A DNA stretch of 64,000 nt from Pseudomonas sp. PSKL.D1. Its GTDB lineage: Bacteria > Pseudomonadota > Gammaproteobacteria > Pseudomonadales > Pseudomonadaceae. How positions within the stretch are numbered: position 1 is the stretch's first letter; each line of letters begins with the position of its first letter. A model generated the notes under the pieces. It made no database searches and was not told where the DNA came from. It saw only the letters and a list, made by a program, of their open reading frames with translations. The DNA lies in assembly GCF_028898945.1 (NCBI RefSeq), contig NZ_CP118607.1:4326001-4390000 (forward strand). The letters are read 5' to 3'. Shown piece by piece: positions 1-8,459 of the stretch. The position numbers were made by a program, and so were the translations under genes.

Positions 1-226
1 GGCGGTGTTCCTGGCGGCGCAGCAGGAGTTTGTAACGGCGTACCGCGAGGCGCTGGGGCCGCAGTTTGATGGCGAACAGGCGCTGGGCAATTTGCGCTAC
101 GTGTTTTTGCTGACGGCGCTGTACCACTGCTTGCGGCCGGAAACGGTTGCGGAATACCGCGAGCGGGAGCGGATGGGGTTGCTGCGCGAAAAATACGAGT
201 ATTTGCTGGAGTTGGCGAATACCTAG
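1..226 (+). CDS. C-terminal fragment of an unrecognised protein
   Basis: Open reading frame entering from the left edge (codon phase begins at base 2) and ending at the TAG near 226. The visible 74 or so residues are mainly helical, with an Arg/Glu-rich tail (YRERERMGLLREKYEYLLEL) that could form a coiled coil. No catalytic motif is visible in this fragment and I do not recognise the family. It converges on azoR, with an azoR terminator between them. The start and most of the protein lie outside the window. Confidence 0.6.
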   Translation, partial: AVFLAAQQEFVTAYREALGPQFDGEQALGNLRYVFLLTALYHCLRPETVAEYRERERMGLLREKYEYLLELANT

Positions 227-253
227 CGCCACCCGGCAGGCGCCTGGCCAGGC

Positions 254-282
254 AAAAAAAAGCCCGGCCGCAAAGGCCGGGC
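254..282 (-). terminator. Rho-independent terminator of azoR
   Basis: Perfect 8-bp stem GCCCGGCC/GGCCGGGC (262-269 and 275-282) with a 5-base loop. Read on the - strand it is followed by an unbroken T run (A run at 254-261 on +). It lies about 55 bp beyond the azoR stop, in the right orientation for azoR. On the + strand the stem is followed by ACACAC, so it is not a good terminator for the left-hand gene. Confidence 0.8.
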
Positions 283-336
283 ACACACACCCAAAGGAGC
301 AACAAACAGGTGTCAGGGTTGGGAATGCTTTGACGC

Positions 337-936
337 TCAGGCCACTGCCGCCAGCTTGGCCTTGGCCTGGTTCAGGCCCTTCTCGAAAAAGTCACCGCTC
401 ATGTTCAGGCCTTCGGCGTGGATGAAGTTCACATCGTGAATGCCGATAAAGGCCATCACCTGGCGCAGGTACGGTTCCTGGTGGTCGCTGCTGGCACCGG
501 CGTGGATGCCGCCACGGGCAGTCAGCACGATGGCGCGCTTGCCGGCCAGCAGGCCTTGCGGGCCGGTTGGGGTGTACTTGAAGGTGATGCCGGCACGCAG
601 CACGTGGTCCAGCCAGGCCTTGAGGGTGCTGGGGATGGTGAAGTTGTACATCGGCGCTGCCATCACCAGCACGTCGGCAGCCAGCAATTCATCAGTCAAT
701 TCGTTGGAACGTGCCAGCGCTTCAAGCTCGGCGGCGCTGCGCTGCTCTTCGGGCTTCATCCAGCCACCCAGCAGGTCGGCATCCAGGTGAGGCACCGGGT
801 TTACCGCCAGGTCGCGCACGGTGATTTCATCGGCCGGGTGCGCCGCTTGCCACTGCTGGATAAAGTCACGGGTCAGTTGACGGGAAACGGAATCCTGCTG
901 GCGGGCGCTGCTTTCGATGATCAGTACGCGGGACAT
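337..936 (-). CDS. azoR: FMN-dependent NADH-azoreductase
   Basis: 199-residue flavodoxin-fold quinone/azo reductase, the usual length for AzoR. The start MSRVLIIESSARQQDSVSRQ carries the family's phosphate-binding SxR..S segment. The APMYNFTIPSTLKAWLDH stretch (about residues 94-111) and the TARGG loop (about 138-142) are typical FMN-contacting motifs. Known family role: two-electron reduction of azo dyes and quinones with NAD(P)H as homodimeric cytosolic FMN enzymes. The start is fixed by GGAGG 7 bases before the ATG. It appears to be a single gene with its own terminator. Repeated CTATCGAT octamers lie in its promoter region (996-1037). Confidence 0.93.
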   Translation of the reverse strand: MSRVLIIESSARQQDSVSRQLTRDFIQQWQAAHPADEITVRDLAVNPVPHLDADLLGGWMKPEEQRSAAELEALARSNELTDELLAADVLVMAAPMYNFTIPSTLKAWLDHVLRAGITFKYTPTGPQGLLAGKRAIVLTARGGIHAGASSDHQEPYLRQVMAFIGIHDVNFIHAEGLNMSGDFFEKGLNQAKAKLAAVA

Positions 937-994
937 GGGGTGCCTCCATCGGCAAAAAGGGTTGCGATTCGATGGAGGTGAGATTAAGGCTTGA

Positions 995-1038
995 CCTATC
1001 GATAAAAAAGCGTAAAAAGTGGGTTCAATCTATCGATT
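995..1038. promoter_or_regulatory. Direct CTATCGAT repeats in the azoR promoter region
   Basis: The octamer CTATCGAT, itself containing the palindrome ATCGAT, occurs at 996-1003 and 1030-1037, 34 bp apart, in the 110-bp gap upstream of azoR. On the - strand a TTGAAC hexamer, an 18-base gap and TATCGA overlap the distal repeat and could be the -35/-10. The arrangement suggests an operator, perhaps for the LysR protein encoded at 1410-2333. Binding is inferred only from position. Confidence 0.4.
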
Positions 1039-1046
1039 AATCCGTT

Positions 1047-1361
1047 TTATTCCGCTTTGCAGTCCAGCGCGATGCGCAGCTTGAGGATCTGCCGGTTGAA
1101 TTTGGCGGTTACGTCTACGCTCTTGCCCGCCGGCACATTCACCCGGCGTACCCGTGGTGCTTCGGGGCCGTTGCGGAATGTGACCTTGCAGGCCGCCGGC
1201 ACTTGCCCGTAGTTGTTCAGGGTAATGGCACCAATATCGTAGGACGTGTCGTAAGCGTTGTAGTCCAGCTTGACCCCGGTCAGTTCCTTCTCCACATCGA
1301 TGGGGTAAGCCATGGCCCCTAGGGGCAGGCACATCAGTATTGCCGCACAACATTTCTTCAT
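1047..1361 (-). CDS. Small secreted protein of unknown function
   Basis: 104 residues. It begins with a clear Sec signal peptide (MKKCCAAILMCLPLGAMAYP; cleavage probably after AMA). The mature part of about 85 residues contains two Cys (ACKV and LDCKAE), which could form a periplasmic disulfide, and is rich in beta-type segments. No domain recognised. It lies between azoR and the divergent LysR gene, starting 48 bp from it, so that regulator may share or control its promoter. The start has AGGAGAG-type ribosome binding sequence just upstream on the - strand. Confidence 0.75.
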   Translation of the reverse strand: MKKCCAAILMCLPLGAMAYPIDVEKELTGVKLDYNAYDTSYDIGAITLNNYGQVPAACKVTFRNGPEAPRVRRVNVPAGKSVDVTAKFNRQILKLRIALDCKAE

Positions 1362-1409
1362 GGGGCGCTCTCCTTGAAAGAGCGCAGCTTAGGACAACAG
1401 GAGCCAAAG

Positions 1410-2333
1410 ATGAAAGCGCCGCGCGTAACCCTGGATCAGTGGCGAACCCTGCAGGCAGTGGTCGATCACGGGGGGTTTGCCCAGGCTGCCGAGGCCTTGC
1501 ACCGGTCGCAGTCATCGGTCAGCTACACGGTGGCGCGCATGCAGGAGCAACTGGGCGTGCCGCTGCTGCGCATCGACGGGCGCAAGGCGGTGCTCACCGA
1601 AGCCGGCAACGTGCTGCTGCGCCGCTCGCGGCACCTGGTGAAGCAAGCCAGCCAGCTGGAAGACCTGGCCCACCACATGGAGCAAGGCTGGGAGGCCGAG
1701 GTGCGCGTGGTGGTCGATGCCGCCTACCCCAGCGCCCGCCTGGTGCGCGCCCTGGCGGCGTTCATGCCGCAAAGCCGGGGTTGCCGGGTGCGCCTGCGTG
1801 AAGAGGTGTTGTCAGGCGTGGAAGAGGTGATGCACGAAGGCATTGCCGACCTTGCCATCAGCAGCTACAGCATCGGCGGCTACCTGGGCACCGAGCTGAG
1901 CGCAGTGGAGTTCGTCGCCGTGGCCCACCCCGAGCACAGCCTGCACCGCCTGGGCCGGGAGCTGACCTTTCAGGACCTGGAAAGCCAGTTGCAAGTGGTC
2001 ATCCGCGACTCGGGCCGCTCGCAGCCCCGCGACGTGGGCTGGCTAGGTGCCGAACAGCGCTGGACCGTCGGCAGCCTGGGCACCGCCACCACCTTTGTCA
2101 GCAGTGGCCTGGGCTTTGCCTGGCTGCCCCGGCACATGATCGAACGCGAGCTGCGCGAAGGCGTGCTCAAGCCCCTGCCGCTGGACCAGGGTGGCAGCCG
2201 CCACCCACTGTTCTACCTTTATTCGAGCAAAGAGAAGACCCTGGGCCCGGCCACACAGATCCTCATCGACCTGCTGCGCAATTTTGACACCGCGCCGCTG
2301 GACGTGCCCTTCGCAGCCCCCCCACAAGCCTGA
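1410..2333 (+). CDS. LysR-family transcriptional regulator
   Basis: 307 residues. N-terminal winged helix-turn-helix (about residues 5-63: TLDQWRTLQAVVDHGGFAQA, then SQSSVSYTVARMQEQLGVPL), a linker helix, and a periplasmic-binding-protein-like effector domain (about 90-295). ATG 1410 is chosen over an in-frame ATG at 1374 because CAGGAG lies 7 bases before it and the LysR fold begins there. It is divergent from the small secreted protein gene and starts 13 bp before the next gene, an alpha/beta hydrolase, so the two are probably co-transcribed. The effector is unknown. Confidence 0.92.
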   Translation: MKAPRVTLDQWRTLQAVVDHGGFAQAAEALHRSQSSVSYTVARMQEQLGVPLLRIDGRKAVLTEAGNVLLRRSRHLVKQASQLEDLAHHMEQGWEAEVRVVVDAAYPSARLVRALAAFMPQSRGCRVRLREEVLSGVEEVMHEGIADLAISSYSIGGYLGTELSAVEFVAVAHPEHSLHRLGRELTFQDLESQLQVVIRDSGRSQPRDVGWLGAEQRWTVGSLGTATTFVSSGLGFAWLPRHMIERELREGVLKPLPLDQGGSRHPLFYLYSSKEKTLGPATQILIDLLRNFDTAPLDVPFAAPPQA

Positions 2334-2346
2334 GAGGACCGCGCCC

Positions 2347-3159
2347 ATGGCCTATTTCGAACACGAAGGATGCGCGCTGCATTACGAGGAATATGGCCAG
2401 GGCGAGCCCCTGGTGTTGCTGCATGGCCTTGGCTCCAGTTGCCAGGACTGGGAGCTGCAGGTGCCCGAGCTAAGCCGTCATTACCGGGTGATTTTGATGG
2501 ACATCCGTGGCCACGGCCGCTCCGACAAGCCCCGCGACGGCTACCACATCGCCACCTTCAGCGCAGACCTGCTGGCCCTGCTGGAGCATTTGCAAACCGG
2601 GCCGGTGCATTTCGTGGGCCTGTCGATGGGTGGCATGGTGGGTTTTCAGTTCGCCGTTGACCACCCGCAGTGGCTGCGCAGTTTGTGCATCGTCAACAGC
2701 GCCCCCGAGGTGAAGCGCCGCACCCGCAGCGACTGGCTGTGGTGGCTCAAGCGTTGGGGCCTGGCGCGCATCCTGAGCGTTGAAACGGTCGGCAAGGGGT
2801 TGGCCGAGCGCCTGTTCCCAAAACCCGGCCAAGCGGACCTGCGCGTGAAGATGGCCCAGCGCTGGGCGCGCAACGACAAACGCGCCTACCTCAAAAGCTT
2901 CGACGCCATCGTCGACTGGGGCGTGCAGGAACGCATCGGGCAAATCCGCTGTCCCACGCTGGTGATCGCCGCCGACCACGATTACACCCCGATACAACTG
3001 AAAGAGCGCTATGTGGCCCTGATGCCCAATGCCAGGCTGGTAGTCATCGACGATTCCCGGCACGCTACGCCCCTCGATCAACCCGAGGTTTTCAACCAGA
3101 CTTTGCTGCAGTTTCTGGCAGCCGCCTCCACCTCTCAAGGATCTTTGAGCCCATGCTGA
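2347..3159 (+). CDS. Alpha/beta-fold hydrolase
   Basis: 270 residues. Complete alpha/beta-hydrolase signature: oxyanion loop LLHGLGSS (about 24-31), nucleophile elbow GLSMGG with Ser near 94, acid Asp in AADHDYTP and catalytic His in [11 protein letters not shown] near the C-terminus. A W-rich cap (WLWWLKRWG) follows strand 6. The family includes 3-oxoadipate enol-lactonases, esterases and C-C hydrolases; the substrate cannot be read from sequence. It follows the LysR gene by 13 bp and overlaps ppiA by 7 bp, so regulator, hydrolase and PPIase may form one transcript. Confidence 0.88.
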   Translation: MAYFEHEGCALHYEEYGQGEPLVLLHGLGSSCQDWELQVPELSRHYRVILMDIRGHGRSDKPRDGYHIATFSADLLALLEHLQTGPVHFVGLSMGGMVGFQFAVDHPQWLRSLCIVNSAPEVKRRTRSDWLWWLKRWGLARILSVETVGKGLAERLFPKPGQADLRVKMAQRWARNDKRAYLKSFDAIVDWGVQERIGQIRCPTLVIAADHDYTPIQLKERYVALMPNARLVVIDDSRHATPLDQPEVFNQTLLQFLAAASTSQGSLSPC

Positions 3160-3710
3160 AAAAACTCCTGCTCACCGCCTGCTCGGTTGCCTTCGCCACC
3201 AGCGTCATGGCCTCCGACAAGACCCCGCACGTATTGCTGGACACCAGCTTCGGCCAGGTCGAAATCGAGCTCAATGCCGAGAAGGCGCCGGTCAGTACCA
3301 AAAACTTCCTTGAGTACGTTGACAGCGGCTTCTACAACAACACCATTTTCCACCGTGTGATTCCGGGCTTCATGGTCCAGGGCGGTGGGTTCACCGAACA
3401 GATGGTGCAGAAAAATACGAATGACCCGATCCGCAACGAGGCCAGCAACGGCCTGCAGAACACCCGTGGCACCTTGTCGATGGCCCGCACCTCGAACCCG
3501 AATTCGGCCACCAGCCAGTTCTTCATCAACGTGGCCGACAACGACTTCCTCAACCCGGGCCGTGACGCCGGTTACGCCGTGTTCGGCAAAGTGACCAAGG
3601 GCATGGAAGTGGTCGACCAGATCGTCAATTCGCCCACTACCGTGAAAAAGGGCATGCGCGATGTACCGGCAGACCCGGTATTTATCAAGTCGGCCAAACG
3701 CATCGACTGA
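3153..3710 (+). CDS. ppiA: Periplasmic peptidyl-prolyl cis-trans isomerase, cyclophilin type
   Basis: 185 residues with a signal peptide ([20 protein letters not shown]) followed by a full cyclophilin domain. The motif [14 protein letters not shown] holds the active-site Arg and Phe, and [15 protein letters not shown] is the conserved second block. Family role: proline isomerisation during periplasmic protein folding. AAGGA precedes the ATG by about 10 bases. The gene overlaps the end of the hydrolase by 7 bp, which suggests translational coupling. Confidence 0.93.
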   Translation: MLKKLLLTACSVAFATSVMASDKTPHVLLDTSFGQVEIELNAEKAPVSTKNFLEYVDSGFYNNTIFHRVIPGFMVQGGGFTEQMVQKNTNDPIRNEASNGLQNTRGTLSMARTSNPNSATSQFFINVADNDFLNPGRDAGYAVFGKVTKGMEVVDQIVNSPTTVKKGMRDVPADPVFIKSAKRID

Positions 3711-3772
3711 CCGCAGGCTTCACAGGGACGTGAAACCGCCTGGGGCCGGGTAGAACAGGAGTCTTGTCACCC

Positions 3773-5605
3773 ATGCTGTACCGCCGTTTCGAACAACTGA
3801 TCGATATTTTCCGCGACGCGCCCAGCGAGTCGCCGCCCACCCAGGTATGGCCGTTTTACCTGTATTACCTGCGCCAGGTGTGGCCAAGCTTCCTTGCCCT
3901 GCTGGTAGTGGGGTTGGTGGCGGCACTGATCGAGGTGGCGATGTTCAGCTACCTCAGCCGCATCATCGACCTTGCCCAAGGCACGCCCAATGCCAATTTT
4001 TTCAGCGAGCACAGCGGCGAGCTGATCTGGATGCTGGTGGTAGTCCTGCTATTGCGGCCGATCTTCTTTGGCCTGCACGATTTGCTGGTGCATCAAACCA
4101 TCAGCCCCGGCATGACCAGCCTGATCCGCTGGCAAAACCACAACTACGTGCTCAAGCAGAGCCTTAACTTTTTCCAGAGCGATTTTGCCGGGCGCATCGC
4201 CCAGCGCATCATGCAAACCGGCAACTCCCTGCGCGACTCCGCCGTGCAGGCGGTGGACGCGCTGTGGCACGTGCTGATCTACGCCATCAGCGCGCTGGTG
4301 CTGTTCGCCGAGGCCGACTGGCGCCTGATGCTGCCGTTGCTCACCTGGATCGCCGCCTACATCGGCGCGCTTTACTACTTTGTGCCACGGGTGAAGGAGC
4401 GCTCGGTGATCTCAAGCGATGCCCGCTCCAAGCTGATGGGGCGCATCGTCGATGGCTACACCAACATCGCCACCCTCAAGCTGTTTGCCCACACCGACCA
4501 CGAGCAACAGTACGCCCGCGAGGCCATTCGCGAGCAAACCGAAAAAACCCAGCTGGCGTCACGGGTGATCACCAGCATGGATGCGGTCATCACCACCCTC
4601 AACGGGCTGCTGGTGGTGGTGACCACCGGGCTTGCGTTGTGGCTGTGGAGCCAGTCGCTGATTACCGTGGGTGCCATTGCCCTGGCCACGGGCCTGGTGA
4701 TCCGCATCATCAACATGGCCGGGTGGATCATGTGGGTGGTCAACGGCATTTTCGAGAACATCGGCATGGTCCAGGACGGCCTGCAAACCATCGCCCAGCC
4801 GGTGACCGTGACCGACAAGCCCCAGGCGCCTGCGCTGAAGGTTACCCGTGGCGCGGTGCATTTTCGGGATGTGGACTTCCATTACGGCAAGGCCAGCAAC
4901 GTGATTGAAGGGTTGAACCTGAACATCCGGCCGGGTGAAAAAATCGGACTGATCGGCCCGTCCGGGGCGGGCAAGTCGACCCTGGTCAACCTGCTGCTGC
5001 GGCTGTACGACGTGCAGGGCGGGCAGATTTTGATCGACGGGCAGGACATTGCCAGCGTAAGCCAGGCCAGCCTGCGCGCGCAGATCGGCATGATCACCCA
5101 GGACACCTCACTGCTGCACCGCTCGATCCGCGACAACTTGCTGTATGGGCGCCCGGGTGCCAGCGAGGCGGCCTTGCACGAGGCGGTGCGCCGTGCGCGG
5201 GCTGACGAGTTCATCCCGCAGCTTTCCGATGCTCAGGGCCGCACCGGCTTTGATGCGCATGTGGGCGAGCGTGGCGTGAAGCTGTCGGGCGGCCAGCGCC
5301 AGCGCATTGCCATTGCCCGGGTGCTGCTTAAAAATGCGCCAATCCTGATCATGGACGAAGCCACATCGGCGCTGGATTCGGAAGTCGAGGCCGCGATTCA
5401 GGAAAGCCTCGAAACGCTGATGCAGGGCAAGACCGTCATCGCCATCGCCCACCGGCTGTCCACCATTGCCAAGATGGACCGGCTAGTGGTGCTGGACAAA
5501 GGCCGGATTGTCGAGAGTGGCAGCCACAGTGAATTGCTGCAGCAGCGGGGGCTATATGCCCGGTTGTGGCATCACCAGACCGGCGGGTTTGTAGGCGTGG
5601 ACTGA
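3773..5605 (+). CDS. ABC exporter half-transporter (MsbA/MDR-like, fused TMD-NBD)
   Basis: 610 residues. The N-terminal transmembrane domain (about residues 35-335) has six hydrophobic segments. The C-terminal nucleotide-binding domain has Walker A GPSGAGKS (395-402), signature LSGGQ (504-508) and Walker B/D-loop MDEATSALD (527-535), followed by the H-loop in AIAHRLSTIAK. It should act as a homodimer exporting lipids or hydrophobic compounds. ATG 3773 is preferred to TTG 3764 because AGGAG sits 11 bases before the ATG and only 2 before the TTG. It probably stands alone: a 60-bp gap precedes it and a REP pair follows. Substrate unknown. Confidence 0.9.
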   Translation: MLYRRFEQLIDIFRDAPSESPPTQVWPFYLYYLRQVWPSFLALLVVGLVAALIEVAMFSYLSRIIDLAQGTPNANFFSEHSGELIWMLVVVLLLRPIFFGLHDLLVHQTISPGMTSLIRWQNHNYVLKQSLNFFQSDFAGRIAQRIMQTGNSLRDSAVQAVDALWHVLIYAISALVLFAEADWRLMLPLLTWIAAYIGALYYFVPRVKERSVISSDARSKLMGRIVDGYTNIATLKLFAHTDHEQQYAREAIREQTEKTQLASRVITSMDAVITTLNGLLVVVTTGLALWLWSQSLITVGAIALATGLVIRIINMAGWIMWVVNGIFENIGMVQDGLQTIAQPVTVTDKPQAPALKVTRGAVHFRDVDFHYGKASNVIEGLNLNIRPGEKIGLIGPSGAGKSTLVNLLLRLYDVQGGQILIDGQDIASVSQASLRAQIGMITQDTSLLHRSIRDNLLYGRPGASEAALHEAVRRARADEFIPQLSDAQGRTGFDAHVGERGVKLSGGQRQRIAIARVLLKNAPILIMDEATSALDSEVEAAIQESLETLMQGKTVIAIAHRLSTIAKMDRLVVLDKGRIVESGSHSELLQQRGLYARLWHHQTGGFVGVD

Positions 5606-5625
5606 TTCCGGTGACAACGCAATCC

Positions 5626-5712
5626 TTGTAGGAGCGGATTTATCCGCGATGCAGGCGACGCGGTGGCTGGCACCGGCTGTGCCGGTGATCGCGGATAAAT
5701 CCGCTCCTACAA
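5626..5712. repeat. REP element pair (inverted)
   Basis: Two inverted copies of the P. putida-type REP core (TAGGAGCGGATTTATCCGCG) around a short GC-rich hairpin (CACCGGCTGTGCCGGTG). It sits between the convergent ABC exporter and acetyltransferase-like genes. The TAG stop of the latter (5707-5709) is part of the REP arm. It probably acts as a bidirectional terminator or mRNA stabiliser. Confidence 0.9.
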
Positions 5713-6894
5713 GGCCTGCCGGTAGGGCAACATTTGCCGGGCCTCTTCGGCATACGCGCGTACGCCTTCCCGCTCCTGCTCCAGAAAATCCCCCACCGCC
5801 CGCCGTAATCCCGGGTGCAGCAGGTAATGCCACGAGCGCGTCAACACCGGCTCAAACCCCCGAATCAGCTTGTGCTCACCCTGCGCCCCGGCATCAAACC
5901 GCTGCAGCCCTTCGGCAATCGCAAAGTCCATGCCCTGGTAAAAACACGTCTCGAAATGCAGCCGGTCAAACTCATCCAGGCAACCCCAGTAGCGCCCAAA
6001 CAGGCTGCTACCACCCACCAGGCTCAAGGCCATGGCCACATCTCGCCCACCCTGGCGCGCCATCACCACACGCAGCGCCTCGGGCATGCGTTCGGCCAGC
6101 AGGCTGAAAAACTCGCGCGTCAGGTAGGGTGCACGCCTGCGCACTGCGTAGGTGTTGGCGTAACACCGGTACACAAAGTCCCACTGCGCCTCATCCAGTT
6201 CGCCCCCTCGGTACCAACGGAAGTCGATGCCCTGCCCCGCCACCTGCTCACGCTCTTTGCGCATCTGCTTACGCTTGCGCGAGCTCAAGGTGTCGAGAAA
6301 GTCCTGGAAGTCCCGATACCCAGGGTTACGCCAGTGGAACTGACACCCCACCCGCTCCATCCAGCCGGGCAAGCCGGCCATCTGGGCGTCCAGCGCGGGG
6401 TCGGTGAAGTTGATGTGCGCGCCAGACAACCCGCCTTTGCTCAGGTACTCGGGCAATGCCTGCAACACCAGCAGCCCGTCCGCCGGGTCAGCCGCCAGCA
6501 GGCGCGGCCCGCTCACCGGGCTGAACGGCACCGCTCCAAGTAACTTGGGGTAGTAGGCAATACCGGCACGCTCGCAGGCATCGGCCCAGCCGTGGTCGAA
6601 CACGTATTCGCCAAACGAGTGCCATTTGCGGTACGCCGGCAGCAACGCACGCACCTGCCCGTCACGCTCCAGCACCAGGTGCTCGGCGGCCCAACCGGTG
6701 GCCGGGGCCACACTGGTGCTGTCTTCCATGGCGCTCAAAAAGGCATGGCGCAAGAACGGTTGGCCGTCAGGCACCAAGGCATCCCAAGTCGCCGCTGGCA
6801 GGTCACGCAGGTGGGCAAGGCTGTAAAGGCTGGTCACGTTTTCGACTCGCTGTGCGAAGGGTTCAGTATTACGGAACTCGCTGTTTTTACTCAA
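5707..6894 (-). CDS. FemAB-like GNAT-fold protein (DUF482 family)
   Basis: About 395 residues from the furthest TTG start. It matches the proteobacterial family of FemAB/GNAT-related proteins often annotated 'peptidogalycan biosynthesis' (PF04339): conserved SGPRLLAADP, the basic run SSRKRKQMRKEREQ and the C-terminal LHFETCFYQGMDFAIAEGLQ-type motif. Acyltransfer to an amine is inferred from the fold; no substrate is established. The start is uncertain: TTG 6894 has no visible ribosome binding site, and a GTG at 6837 is an alternative. The stop codon lies within the adjacent REP element. Confidence 0.8.
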   Translation of the reverse strand: MSKNSEFRNTEPFAQRVENVTSLYSLAHLRDLPAATWDALVPDGQPFLRHAFLSAMEDSTSVAPATGWAAEHLVLERDGQVRALLPAYRKWHSFGEYVFDHGWADACERAGIAYYPKLLGAVPFSPVSGPRLLAADPADGLLVLQALPEYLSKGGLSGAHINFTDPALDAQMAGLPGWMERVGCQFHWRNPGYRDFQDFLDTLSSRKRKQMRKEREQVAGQGIDFRWYRGGELDEAQWDFVYRCYANTYAVRRRAPYLTREFFSLLAERMPEALRVVMARQGGRDVAMALSLVGGSSLFGRYWGCLDEFDRLHFETCFYQGMDFAIAEGLQRFDAGAQGEHKLIRGFEPVLTRSWHYLLHPGLRRAVGDFLEQEREGVRAYAEEARQMLPYRQAL

Positions 6895-7064
6895 TTACTT
6901 AACCGCAGTGCCACTAATTAGACATTATTCTGTCATTCGCCCCCGCAATACTTGCGCCTGTTTTCCGGAACCCCAGAACCTGTCTATTCAGGCCCTTTCC
7001 GGCGACATGCCAACATGGGGGCGGGCGCTGAGCCTCCCCAAATTTTTCAAGTAGGGAGAACCTT

Positions 7065-8309
7065 ATGCGTCTTGTTTCTACACTTACCGGAGTGAGCCTC
7101 ACCGGCCTGATGCTGGCTCTGAGTACTCCGGCCAGTGCTGCTGTCGACGCCAAGCTGCTCGAAATGCTCCGCGCCAACGGCTCGATCAACCAGGCGCAGT
7201 ACAACGAACTGCAGGGCGACCTGGCCCAGGAAACCAAGGAAAAGGCCACTCAGAAAGCCCAGTCCGAGCGCATGAGCTCCTTCGAACAGAAAGTGGCGTG
7301 GGCCGCCAAGACCCAAGTCAAAGGCGATGTGCGCCTGCGTTACGAAGACGTCAACGTTGACGACCCGAACAGCAGCAGCGGCAACCAGGACCGCCAGCGC
7401 GTGCGTGCCCGCGTCGGCTTCTACAGCGAAATCAACCCGCAAGTGGACGCTGGCGTGCGTATTGCCACCGGCAGCAGCGCCGACCGCCGCTCGACCAACC
7501 AGAGCTTCGACAACTACTTCGACAAGAAGTCGCTGTGGGTTGACCTGGCGTACCTCGACTGGCACCCCACCGCCATCCCCAACCTGCACCTGATTGGCGG
7601 CAAGATGCAACAGCCTTGGGTGAACATGGGCGACATCATCTGGGACAGCGACATCAACCCGGAAGGCGTGGCCGCTACCTACAAGGCTGACCTGGGCGGT
7701 GCCGAAGTGTTCGCCAGCGCCGGCCAGTACACCCTCAAGGACAACGTTGACGGCGACGGCGTGCAGTACAAGCACGACGCCCAGGTGTACCACGCTCAGC
7801 TGGGTACCAAGTTCGCGCCGGTTGATGCGCTGAAAGTCACCGTGGGTGCGAGCATCTACGGCTACGACAACGATAAAGAAGCCGCCATTCTGCAGTCGTT
7901 CGGCAACACCACCAACGAGTTCAACCTGGTGGAAGGCTTTGGCCAAGTCGACTTCACCGGCTTTGCCATCCCACTGTCGGCCTATGGCCAGTACGTGAAA
8001 AACACCGAGAGCACCGACGGCGAAGACCAGGCCTGGCTGGCGGGTTTGAAGACCAAGGTTGGCGCCTGGAGCCTGGACTACAACTACCGCGACGTGCAGC
8101 GTAACGCGGTGGTCAGCCTGTTCACCGACTCCGACTTCGGCAACGGCTACACCGGTTCGCGCGGCCACAAGTTCAAGGTGGGTTACGAAATCGACAAGAA
8201 CTTCTCGCTGGGCGCGGCTTACCTGATGGCCAAGACCGACCTGTCGCAGCTGCCTAACAGCAATGCTGATGTAGACACCCTGCAGGTGGATTTGGAAGCT
8301 AAGTTCTAA
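7065..8309 (+). CDS. Putative outer-membrane porin
   Basis: 414 residues with a signal peptide ending ...STPASAA. A short helical/coiled-coil stretch follows (about 28-75, rich in Gln/Glu/Lys), then a beta-barrel domain with alternating aromatic strands and a C-terminal Phe (VDLEAKF), the usual signal for outer-membrane insertion. It resembles the Pseudomonas 'putative porin' family (PF16930 type). AGGGAG lies 8 bases before the ATG. An intrinsic terminator follows directly, so it is monocistronic. Channel specificity unknown. Confidence 0.87.
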   Translation: MRLVSTLTGVSLTGLMLALSTPASAAVDAKLLEMLRANGSINQAQYNELQGDLAQETKEKATQKAQSERMSSFEQKVAWAAKTQVKGDVRLRYEDVNVDDPNSSSGNQDRQRVRARVGFYSEINPQVDAGVRIATGSSADRRSTNQSFDNYFDKKSLWVDLAYLDWHPTAIPNLHLIGGKMQQPWVNMGDIIWDSDINPEGVAATYKADLGGAEVFASAGQYTLKDNVDGDGVQYKHDAQVYHAQLGTKFAPVDALKVTVGASIYGYDNDKEAAILQSFGNTTNEFNLVEGFGQVDFTGFAIPLSAYGQYVKNTESTDGEDQAWLAGLKTKVGAWSLDYNYRDVQRNAVVSLFTDSDFGNGYTGSRGHKFKVGYEIDKNFSLGAAYLMAKTDLSQLPNSNADVDTLQVDLEAKF

Positions 8310-8333
8310 GCTACCTGGTCTGCTTCAAAGCAA

Positions 8334-8376
8334 AGCGGGAAGTGCCGACCCCATCCGGCGCTTCCTGCTTTTTTTT
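8334..8376 (+). terminator. Rho-independent terminator of the porin gene
   Basis: A stem of about 14 bp with a few G-U pairs (AGCGGGAAGTGCCG at 8334-8347 pairing with CGGCGCTTCCTGCTT at 8356-8370), a loop of about 8 bases, and a run of eight Ts (8369-8376). Located 25 bp after the porin stop. Confidence 0.85.
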
Positions 8377-8394
8377 GGCGCCGCTGTCGCGCCG

Positions 8395-8453
8395 CATCGC
8401 GGATGAATCCGCTCCTACACGCAATCCTTGTAGGAGCGGATTTATCCGCGATG
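8395..8453. repeat. REP element pair (inverted)
   Basis: Inverted copies of the REP core (one GGATGAATCC variant, one GGATTTATCC) separated by about 9 bases, between the convergent porin and ketoacyl-synthase genes. Confidence 0.9.
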
Positions 8454-8459
8454 AGGCCC

